A stretch of 64,000 nucleotides of DNA from Allochromatium warmingii (lineage in GTDB: Bacteria; Pseudomonadota; Gammaproteobacteria; Chromatiales; Chromatiaceae): contig NZ_FNOW01000001.1 of NCBI RefSeq assembly GCF_900107145.1, positions 91,884-155,883 of the forward strand. The letters are read 5' to 3'. Shown piece after piece: positions 18,253 to 25,425 of the stretch (positions within the stretch are counted from its first letter, which is position 1; the number at the start of each line of letters is the position of its first letter). The notes below the pieces were generated by a model. That model saw only the letters and a program-made list of their open reading frames with translations. It was not told where the DNA came from and did no database searches. Both the position numbers and the translations under genes were made by a program.

Positions 18253-18975
18253 ATGAATACGCTGCTTTCTGGGCCGACATGGATTATTCATTTATTGACC
18301 GTCAGTGAATGGGCCATCGCGATGGGAATATTCTGGCGCTATGGGCAGGTATTGCAACGCGCTGAACTGCAAATATTCGCGCTCTGTATGGGGCCGCACC
18401 TGCTGTCAGGATTACTCATTCTCGGCTTTCATTTCAGCGGCGATACTATGCGTAGTTTGCTGGAATTATCGCGGCTGACGAATTGTATCGGGAGCCTGCT
18501 ATTGCTGGCAGCAACCGCGACGCTATTACCGGCGCTGCGTGCGTGGCGGCGGTGGATTTGGGCGAGTATGCCACTGGTGCTCATCGCAATTGGGTGGGCG
18601 CAGTGGCCTTTATTCGGCACACACAGCGCCGCCCTATTACAGGCAGCGAATAGCGCCTATCTGCTGTTTTTGCTGATGTTGCTCTGGGTATATCGCGCCG
18701 AGCCAGTGCTATTTTCACCGCTGACTTTGGGCGGTTTTTGGTTTTTACTGGTATTTGTTGCAGTCACGATTGTGACAACGCGCTTTGCAACAGTCGAATT
18801 AGGCTTGCCCAGTTTAGCGCACGCTGATTGGCTGCATGGGCTGAGTGAAAGTCTGCTTTCAATTGCGAATCTCTGCGTCGCAATAGGGGGATATCGTCGG
18901 CTAAAACAGGCGCAGGGTAATGAATTGGTGCGATCACGCAATGATTGCAGCAATCTCTTCCAGAACCCAGGTTAA
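18253..18975 (+). CDS. DUF2499-DUF3593 fusion membrane protein (Ycf49-like)
   Basis: A 240-residue polytopic membrane protein with about six to seven hydrophobic segments. The N-terminal half (about 5-110) matches the DUF2499/Ycf49 pattern: PTWIIHLLTVSEWAIAM, followed by PHLLSG and a conserved His in GFHFSGDT. The C-terminal half (about 125-225) matches DUF3593: FVAVTIVTTRFA, then LAHADWLHGLSESLLSIAN. These domains are known to me mainly from cyanobacteria and plastids; the function is unknown. The gene follows the LeuA-like gene by 18 bp and converges on a decayed toxin gene with a 42-bp overlap. Confidence 0.8.
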   Translation: MNTLLSGPTWIIHLLTVSEWAIAMGIFWRYGQVLQRAELQIFALCMGPHLLSGLLILGFHFSGDTMRSLLELSRLTNCIGSLLLLAATATLLPALRAWRRWIWASMPLVLIAIGWAQWPLFGTHSAALLQAANSAYLLFLLMLLWVYRAEPVLFSPLTLGGFWFLLVFVAVTIVTTRFATVELGLPSLAHADWLHGLSESLLSIANLCVAIGGYRRLKQAQGNELVRSRNDCSNLFQNPG

Positions 18976-19292
18976 TTCAGTGCCTTTGGAGGGAAAAACA
19001 GTCACTGCACCGTTTTTGGCGACATGCTTATGGTGGGGGAAGGTCGCAATATCCGGCCAATGTTCGGCGTTATCCCAGCGCATAATAAGCTGTTGGTCTG
19101 ATGTTTGCCATTGATACGCATATTTCAACATACAGCCGTTAAGAACGATTTGCCGGATATGGGGCGGGGCTGACTGCCATCAACGAAAAGAATCTGCGCT
19201 TTCAGTCTGAAATCATCGCCTTCGCGATCAAAATGCGTGACTGTCCAAGATTAAATAATGCGGCTGTAACGCTCGATTAAATCAAGCAGCAT
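18934..19292 (-). pseudogene. Degraded TumE-type (DUF6516) toxin gene
   Basis: The C-terminal half (18934-19131) reads KYAYQWQTSDQQLIMRWDNA and ends HKHVAKNGAV, typical of DUF6516/TumE toxins. The N-terminal half starts at ATG 19292 (MLLDLIERYSRII) but meets TAA at 19251-19253 where a Gln codon (CAA) would be a single change away. It continues in frame with HFDREGDDFRLKAQILFVDGS, then shifts frame around 19150-19175 before the C-terminal half. Two independent lesions indicate an inactive gene. It overlaps the end of the upstream partner gene, the usual toxin-antitoxin arrangement. Confidence 0.75.
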
Positions 19293-19566
19293 AGCGGATG
19301 GCGTCCAGTTTTTCCCGCCATCCGAGCAAGGCGCGATGCGCAAACTCCCAATCCATCAAATCATCATCTGCCTCAACATCTTCCTGATGTTTGATTGCTT
19401 GAATGCGCTGACGGAAGGTTTCAAACGATTCGGCATATTTGGCTTCAAACACTGCGCATTCAGCTTCATAGCGGCTGATTCTGGCGAGGGCAAGTAGGGT
19501 AACATGCTCTTTGAGTGCTACGGATTCCTGCTCACCTACTTGCCGTAAAATGTCTGCAACCGTCAT
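19282..19566 (-). CDS. Putative antitoxin-like partner of the TumE toxin remnant
   Basis: A 94-residue, largely helical and charged protein (MTVADILRQVGEQESVALKE at the start, then AKYAESFETFRQRI). No DNA-binding motif is obvious. It lies immediately upstream of the broken DUF6516 gene with an 11-bp overlap, the position expected for the cognate antitoxin. The reading frame itself is intact. The role is inferred from context alone; I do not recognise the family with certainty. Confidence 0.6.
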   Translation of the reverse strand: MTVADILRQVGEQESVALKEHVTLLALARISRYEAECAVFEAKYAESFETFRQRIQAIKHQEDVEADDDLMDWEFAHRALLGWREKLDAIRYAA

Positions 19567-19603
19567 CGAATCAGCCCCTGCTTAATACGAATGCGCATTC
19601 AAA

Positions 19604-20581
19604 TCACGCCACCGATTGATAATACAAATTCTGCGGATGACGTGCTTCGGCGAAGAACGACCAGCGTTCAATCAATAATCCAGCGAATTGAATGAAAAAC
19701 GCCGTAATCGGCAGGCTTGATGAGCCGATCAGATACGACAGGCCAATTAACAGCACCGGCAGCGGAAACACCAGCACGATATAAATCATGCGTAATTGCT
19801 TGACCAACACCGGACTGCGCCCGTGAAAAAATTCGCGGGTATTAAAACTGCCGCCGGTTGCGCCCTGGGCTTTTTGAATGACCGTTGCATGACGCACACC
19901 GATTGCTGTTTGAACAGTGCTTTTATATTTCAAGCGGACATTGCGCCGCAGATGCGCTAACCGCGATGCCAATGCAATGAGCGTCAGAATCACCGCCCAC
20001 GTACCATAGAAGGTCACCAGCGGATTACCGATATAGGCGGAATAGGCCGCAGCCAGCATAAAACCCGATGCGGCACCGAAAAAGAGGAAATTGCTGACCG
20101 TGAGCGGGGTATGCCATTCCTGTATAAAGCGCACGGCGGCATAAATCATTGCAGTGCAAATAAACAGCGCCAGACTCGCCACCGTTCCCAACACGCCAAG
20201 TAATAGCGTTAGATCGACTTGCAGCGCTGCGCCGACCTGAAATAGCGGCTGCGTCCAGCCAAACCAGTGCGCGACGCCATAGGCAAATACCAGCGTCATC
20301 ACCAGCGGCAGAATAATCACTTCACGCGATAACCATGACGTGCGCCACATTGCGGCGGCTCGCCAACCGCGCTCCGGTCGCCCGAGATGGAAAAACGATG
20401 CGCCCAGTCCGGCGATCAGCAGCGCCAGCGCAACCAAGCTGCCGATGGCATAAAACTGGTCGGTCTGGGCGGGCAGAAAGCGGGCAATGGCATATAACTG
20501 CCCGGTGACCATCGCCAGATAAAGACCCTGACCGGCACCGATCAGCGTGGTCAGAAAGATGACGGAAAAAGCTGGATGCAT
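19604..20581 (-). CDS. soeC: Sulfite dehydrogenase membrane anchor SoeC (DmsC/NrfD type)
   Basis: A 325-residue integral membrane protein with about eight TM segments, of the DmsC-like anchor family that passes electrons between the iron-sulfur subunit and the quinone pool. It begins MHPAFSVIFLTTLIGAGQGL and carries FFHLGRPERGWRA near residue 65, a typical anchor motif. It is the last gene of soeA-soeB-soeC. In purple sulfur bacteria SoeABC oxidises sulfite in the cytoplasm. Confidence 0.88.
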   Translation of the reverse strand: MHPAFSVIFLTTLIGAGQGLYLAMVTGQLYAIARFLPAQTDQFYAIGSLVALALLIAGLGASFFHLGRPERGWRAAAMWRTSWLSREVIILPLVMTLVFAYGVAHWFGWTQPLFQVGAALQVDLTLLLGVLGTVASLALFICTAMIYAAVRFIQEWHTPLTVSNFLFFGAASGFMLAAAYSAYIGNPLVTFYGTWAVILTLIALASRLAHLRRNVRLKYKSTVQTAIGVRHATVIQKAQGATGGSFNTREFFHGRSPVLVKQLRMIYIVLVFPLPVLLIGLSYLIGSSSLPITAFFIQFAGLLIERWSFFAEARHPQNLYYQSVA

Positions 20582-20604
20582 GGGATTCGATCCTGAAGGG
20601 CGGA

Positions 20605-21327
20605 TTACCAGGCCACGTCGTCGAGGGTTTCCTCGCCGGTGTAATCGGTGAGATCTTCGCGGCGCAAGGGGTTATCAACGCGGGTGAGTTCCTCGGGATC
20701 AATGTGCAGCCGCATCTTTTGACGCGGCAGATAATGATTCGAGGGCTGCGTGCCCCATTCGGGCATAAGCTGATAGCCGCCGCGCTCGCGGATGGCAATG
20801 GATACCTCAGAATCGGGATCATGCACATCGCCAAACAGTCGCGCACTGGCCGGACAGGCGAGCACGCAGGACGGCTTGCGGTCGCGTTCGGAGAGCTTGG
20901 CGTCGGTGATGCGGTCGATACAGAGCGTGCATTTTTTCATCACCTGTTGTTGCGCATCGAGTTCGCGGGCGCCATAGGGACAGGCCCACGAACAGTATTT
21001 GCAGCCGATGCACTTGTCATAATCGACCAGCACCACGCCGTTATCCGCCCGCTTGTACGATGCGCCGGTCGGACATACCGGCACACAGGGCGGCTCTTCG
21101 CAGTGCAGACAGCTTTTGGGGAAATGCAGCGTCTCGGTATTCGGGAAGGTGCCAATCTCGAACGTCTGCACACGGTTGAAAAAGGTGCCAGTCGGCGACC
21201 CTTCATAGGGGTTTTGATCCACCAGCGGGCCAGCCCAGCCGGAGGTATTCCACTCTTTACAAGATGTCACGCAGGCATGACAGCCGACGCAGACGTTGAG
21301 ATCGATGACGAGGGCGAGTTGAGTCAT
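20605..21327 (-). CDS. soeB: Sulfite dehydrogenase iron-sulfur subunit SoeB
   Basis: A 240-residue ferredoxin-like subunit with four [4Fe-4S] cysteine clusters: CVGCHACVTSC, CLHCEEPPCVPVCPTGA, CIGCKYCSWACPYGA and CTLCIDR...CVLACP. It connects the molybdenum subunit to the membrane anchor. The ATG at 21327 (MTQLALVIDLN) is chosen since it matches DmsB/SoeB-type N-termini; the extension upstream lies in a short repeat. It is 84 bp downstream of soeA and 23 bp upstream of soeC. Confidence 0.92.
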   Translation of the reverse strand: MTQLALVIDLNVCVGCHACVTSCKEWNTSGWAGPLVDQNPYEGSPTGTFFNRVQTFEIGTFPNTETLHFPKSCLHCEEPPCVPVCPTGASYKRADNGVVLVDYDKCIGCKYCSWACPYGARELDAQQQVMKKCTLCIDRITDAKLSERDRKPSCVLACPASARLFGDVHDPDSEVSIAIRERGGYQLMPEWGTQPSNHYLPRQKMRLHIDPEELTRVDNPLRREDLTDYTGEETLDDVAW

Positions 21328-21411
21328 TAGTTCAGCCTCCAGCCGCCAGCCGCCAGCCATCAGCGCCGAGCATGGCGCGTGTGGCTGGGGTTCGGGCCGG
21401 TCGTTGAAGGG

Positions 21412-24309
21412 TCATTTTTTGCCAAATACACCGGCGACATAGGCTTGCCATTTACCGCGTGGTTGGTCTTGTCCGGGCAGGCGCGGCATCGGCTTGAACT
21501 GGGGCGCGGTGACTGCGGGTTCACCGGCTTCCGCTTTATAAACCCGCACCCGCACATCGAACCACGCCGCCTGTCCGGTCACTGGATCGGAGTTAGAGAG
21601 ATGTTCGCCAGCGTCGTGCGCGGGCAGTTCTTCGCTGATGATGTGATTGAGCAAAAAGCCTTTACGCGCTTCATCGGCATTCGGAGCCAAGCCCCACGCG
21701 CCCGCGCCCTTGCCAATCGCGTTCCATGTCCAGACCGTGCCCGGCTCGACGGCTTCAGAAAACCGGCACATGCAGCGCACCTTGCCGTGCGGGGATTCGA
21801 CCCACACCCAATCGCCGTCATCAAAGCCATTGGCGAGACCAACTTTCGGACTCAAGAACAGATAGTTATGACTATGGATCTGGCGGAGCCACGCATTCTG
21901 GCTGTCCCACGAGTGATACATCGCCATCGGGCGCTGCGTGAGCGCGTTGAGCGGATAGCGTTGGGTATCGGTAAAACGCGATTCCAGCGGCTCATAATAA
22001 AACGGCAACGGATCAAAATAGGTCTCGACGCGCTGGCGCAGGCGCTCAGGTGGACGCCGCCCAGGCCGTTTGCCCTGCGCCGCCAGCCGGAAACGCTGCA
22101 ACACTTCGGAATATAGATGCAGCGTGATCGGCTCGGCGTAGCGCACCATGCCGTGCGCCCGCGCCCAGTGCAGATAGCCCTTGTTCCAGTTGCGCATATA
22201 TTGATAACTGCGCGGGAGTTCATGGTGATAAACGCAGTTGTTTTGCGCGTACATCTCCCACTGATGCGGATTCGGTTCGCCTTTCAAAAACTGATCGCCG
22301 CTTTTGCCGCGCCAGCCGGCCAAAAAGCCGATGCCCGATCCCGGCGAGGTCTCGTAATTGACGATGAAATCGGGGTAGTTGCGATATTTGCGACTGCCGT
22401 CGGCATTGGTGAACGCTGGCAGCTTGAGCCGCGAGCCAAGTTCAACCAGCACCTCTTGAAACGGCTTGCATTCGCCCTTCGGTGGCAGCACTGGAATCCG
22501 CACCGAATCAACTGGGCCGTCAAATTCCGAGATCGGGCGGTCGAGCATCGACAGCACATCATGGCGCTCCAGATAGCTGGTATCCGGCAGCACTAAATCG
22601 GCAAAGGCGACGGTCTCGGAGGCGAAGGTATCGCACACCACGAGGAATGGAATCTTGTATTCGCCGTTCGGGTGCTTATCGACCAGCATCTTGCGCACCT
22701 CGACCGTGTTCATGGTCGAGTTCCACGCCATATTCGCCATAAACAGCAACAGCGTATCAATTGGATAGGGATCGCCGCGCCAGGCATTGGTAATGACGTT
22801 GTGCATCAGGCCATGCACCGACAGCGGATATTCCCACGAAAATGCTTTATCCAGCCGCAGTGGTTCGCCCGCTTCATCGACGAACAGATCTTCCGGCTTC
22901 GATGGCCAGCCGAGCGGCATGCCGTCGAGCGGGGTATTCGGCTGCACTGCTTCCGGGCCGTGCGGTGGTTTTGGGCACGGTGGAATCGGGCGCGGATAGG
23001 GCGCTTTATGCCGAAAACCGCCCGGACGGTCGATGGTGCCGAGCACGGTCATCAACACGCCGAGGGCGCGGATGGTCTGAAAACCGTTAGAGTGCGCCGC
23101 CAGTCCGCGCATCGCATGAAACGCGACCGGATTGCCAGTCACGGATTCGTGTTCATCATCCCAGCAATCCGTCCACTTGATCGGCAGTTCGATTTTCTGA
23201 TCGCGGGCGGTCACGCCCATTTCATGCGCCAAGCGGCGGATGGTCTCAGCCGGAATGCCGGTAATCGGTGCCGCCCACTCCGGGGTATATTGCTCCAGAC
23301 GTTCCTTGAGCAATTGGAACGACGGTTTGACCGGCGTGCCGTCGGGTAGAACATAGCTGCCCATCAGGCGCGGATCGACGCCGGGCGTATGGGTACTGAT
23401 CGGGCCGTCGATGTCACGATCCCACCACAGCTTGTTCTGCGGATCGAAGCAATCCGGCTCAACGTGCATCTCGGCGCGATAAAACAGGCCATGATCGTCG
23501 CGGCTCGGATCGTCGATCACCAGCTCGGCGGCATTGGTGTAACGCACCAGAAAATCGCGGTCGAACAAGCCTTTATCGAGAATTTCGCGGGTGATAGCTA
23601 AAATCAGCGCCCCGTCGGTGCCGGGCTTGATCGGCACCCATTCGTCGGCGATGGCTGAATAGCCAGTGCGCACCGGATTGATCGAAATAAACCGCCCGCC
23701 GCGCCGTTTGAACTCAGAAATAGCGATTTTGAGCGGATTAGAATGATGATCTTCAGCGGTGCCGATCATCACGAACAGCTTGGCGCGTTCCAGATCCGGG
23801 CCGCCGAACTCCCAGAACGAACCGCCGATGGTGTAAATCAGCCCGGCGGCCATATTGACCGAGCAAAAGCCGCCATGCGCGGCATAGTTGGGCGTGCCGT
23901 ACTGCTTGGCGAACAGACCGGTGAGCGCCTGCATCTGGTCGCGGCCGGTAAAGAGGGCGAATTTTTTCGGATCTTCAGCGCGTAATTTGGCCAGCCGCTC
24001 TTCGAGCAGCTTAAAAGCGTCATCCCACGAGATCACCTCAAAGGCACTCTCGCCGCGTTCGGCATTGGCCTTGCGGCGCAGCGGTTGCGTGAGCCGCCCG
24101 GGGGAATACTGCTTCATAATCCCCGAACTGCCTTTGGCGCAGATCACGCCCTTATTGAGCGGATGCTTGGGGTTGCCGTCGATATAGCGCACCTCGCCAT
24201 CACGCAGATGCACGCGGATCCCACAGCGGCACGCGCACATATAACAGGTCGTCTCCTTGACCTCGACGCGACCGACGAGGCTATCCGAATGACTGGCTGG
24301 ATCCTGCAT
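21412..24309 (-). CDS. soeA: Molybdopterin oxidoreductase, sulfite dehydrogenase catalytic subunit SoeA
   Basis: A 965-residue Mo-bis-MGD enzyme of the DMSO reductase superfamily. An N-terminal [4Fe-4S] site is visible in CYMCACRCGIRV with a further Cys in GVICAKGSSG. LYTIGGSFWEFGGPD-like cofactor regions follow, and the C-terminal cofactor domain includes PLNALTQRPMAMYHSWDSQN. No twin-arginine signal is present, in agreement with the cytoplasmic SoeA of Allochromatium and unlike periplasmic relatives. The ATG at 24309 has AAGG about 8 bases upstream. The group also contains polysulfide/thiosulfate reductases, so substrate is inferred from phototrophic context. Confidence 0.88.
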   Translation of the reverse strand: MQDPASHSDSLVGRVEVKETTCYMCACRCGIRVHLRDGEVRYIDGNPKHPLNKGVICAKGSSGIMKQYSPGRLTQPLRRKANAERGESAFEVISWDDAFKLLEERLAKLRAEDPKKFALFTGRDQMQALTGLFAKQYGTPNYAAHGGFCSVNMAAGLIYTIGGSFWEFGGPDLERAKLFVMIGTAEDHHSNPLKIAISEFKRRGGRFISINPVRTGYSAIADEWVPIKPGTDGALILAITREILDKGLFDRDFLVRYTNAAELVIDDPSRDDHGLFYRAEMHVEPDCFDPQNKLWWDRDIDGPISTHTPGVDPRLMGSYVLPDGTPVKPSFQLLKERLEQYTPEWAAPITGIPAETIRRLAHEMGVTARDQKIELPIKWTDCWDDEHESVTGNPVAFHAMRGLAAHSNGFQTIRALGVLMTVLGTIDRPGGFRHKAPYPRPIPPCPKPPHGPEAVQPNTPLDGMPLGWPSKPEDLFVDEAGEPLRLDKAFSWEYPLSVHGLMHNVITNAWRGDPYPIDTLLLFMANMAWNSTMNTVEVRKMLVDKHPNGEYKIPFLVVCDTFASETVAFADLVLPDTSYLERHDVLSMLDRPISEFDGPVDSVRIPVLPPKGECKPFQEVLVELGSRLKLPAFTNADGSRKYRNYPDFIVNYETSPGSGIGFLAGWRGKSGDQFLKGEPNPHQWEMYAQNNCVYHHELPRSYQYMRNWNKGYLHWARAHGMVRYAEPITLHLYSEVLQRFRLAAQGKRPGRRPPERLRQRVETYFDPLPFYYEPLESRFTDTQRYPLNALTQRPMAMYHSWDSQNAWLRQIHSHNYLFLSPKVGLANGFDDGDWVWVESPHGKVRCMCRFSEAVEPGTVWTWNAIGKGAGAWGLAPNADEARKGFLLNHIISEELPAHDAGEHLSNSDPVTGQAAWFDVRVRVYKAEAGEPAVTAPQFKPMPRLPGQDQPRGKWQAYVAGVFGKK

Positions 24310-24474
24310 GGGGGGCACCTTTCGCGGGGAATGACGGAAAGACAATCACAGCATTCTAATCGCCACTGGCCCGCGCTTTCAAACCCGTTCAATGCTCTGC
24401 ATTAAGAATTCGCAATAAAAAGGCCGCGCATGGCGGCCTGTTTCGAGCAGAGCAGAGCGAAGCGGGAGAGCAGA

Positions 24475-24747
24475 TCAGGCGGCGCGGTACTCGACCGGCA
24501 GCCAGGCGCTCAGACGCTCGCGCTCCTGCTTGACATCGACAGTAAAAAAGTGATTGAGGACTTCGAGTGCTTCCGTCAAATCCTGACACGGCCACTCGCT
24601 GGTGACGGTGCGGCAGTTCCAATCTTCGACATGGAAGCAGTAGTGACCGCCTTTTGCGGCTCCTTCGACGTCAAAACGGAGTTGATAACCGGTAGAGGTT
24701 TCGGGATCCCATTTATAGCGGATCGTATTAGCGTTGGACTCGAACAT
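24475..24747 (-). CDS. Conserved hypothetical protein
   Basis: A 90-residue soluble protein with no signal peptide or TM segment. It contains clusters of aromatic and polar residues (YCFHVEDWNCRTVTSEWPCQD, about 36-56), with three Cys, and a helical C-terminus (LTEALEVLNHFFTVDV). The start ATG has AGG a few bases upstream. I do not recognise the family. It stands alone, 166 bp upstream of soeA on the same strand, so it could be part of that transcript, but nothing in the sequence links it to sulfite oxidation. Confidence 0.55.
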   Translation of the reverse strand: MFESNANTIRYKWDPETSTGYQLRFDVEGAAKGGHYCFHVEDWNCRTVTSEWPCQDLTEALEVLNHFFTVDVKQERERLSAWLPVEYRAA

Positions 24748-25178
24748 ATCCTGGCCTGCAATAGATAAAATGAATGATGAAATGCGGTCGATGGCGGCTA
24801 ACCAGAGGCGTTAACTCGAAGATGAGTCATACGCGCAACAGCGTTTGTCTCATTTCGTCTGCATATAGCCGTCTTATGGCTGTATTCTAGTACATGGATG
24901 CAACATACAACAACTGTTGTTGGTGCGAATTTTGTGCAAAAAACGTGATCTCTTGGGCAATTCTGAAAATCGGCACGCGCTGTGGGGGATTTGTCGTGTG
25001 CCGACGCGGGGCGGTGTGCCTGTGCGATTTGCACAACATCGTACAGACAGGGCTGATTATCGCGAGCAGATTAGCTGTGGTAGAAAGCGGACGCTTGCGG
25101 GGGTGGGTTTCAAGCTCAAGAAGTTGGTGCTTCGTGACTAGAAAAAACCGCCCCTCGGAGAGCTATCAGATAGTGTTA
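24748..25178. other. Intergenic region without recognisable gene
   Basis: Short open frames occur on both strands, but none shows a recognisable protein motif. The segment near 25130 has a fragment of the CGAAGC/GCTTCG repeat family also seen near 47350 and 62045. It presumably contains the promoter of the reverse-strand 90-residue gene. I see nothing else definite. Confidence 0.5.
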
Positions 25179-25420
25179 AATTTTTTGGTAGTGCCCTGAT
25201 TCGTAGGATCAATTGAGCCAGTGGATGGCTATCTAGCTAAATTGAACGCATCTTAAATCCTTTAGATTGGGGCATTACCCCCAAGCGCATTGAAACCATT
25301 TTTGACCAGTTGTTTAGCGTAGCAGTTTGGACAATGCATTGAGACAAACCTCTTGAGCGTCAGATTTGATACAGTCTATCGCAATCAATAATTCCTATCG
25401 ATTAAGGCACTACCAAAATT
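25179..25420. mobile_element. Inverted-repeat-bounded insertion remnant upstream of uvrD
   Basis: The left end (25179-25203) reads AATTTTTTGGTAGTGCC followed by CTGATTCG. The right end (25399-25420), reverse complemented, reads AATTTTGGTAGTGCC followed by TTAATCG. The ends thus form an imperfect terminal inverted repeat enclosing about 240 bp with no intact gene. The size and ends suggest a MITE or a deleted insertion sequence. The right end stops only five bases before the uvrD ATG. A target duplication is not clear. Confidence 0.6.
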
Positions 25421-25425
25421 CGCTG

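Noticed and set aside
20704..21330. A 208-codon forward frame opposite soeB
   Set aside because: It mirrors a gene with four clear ferredoxin clusters. Its predicted protein is low in recognisable structure and has no ribosome binding site.
22672..23349. A 225-codon forward frame opposite soeA
   Set aside because: The opposite strand encodes the molybdopterin subunit with conserved motifs; the forward frame is Arg/His-rich without motifs.
24894..25199. A 101-codon forward frame and a 78-codon reverse frame upstream of uvrD
   Set aside because: Composition is irregular, no motif or convincing start is seen, and the right part runs into the inverted-repeat element.
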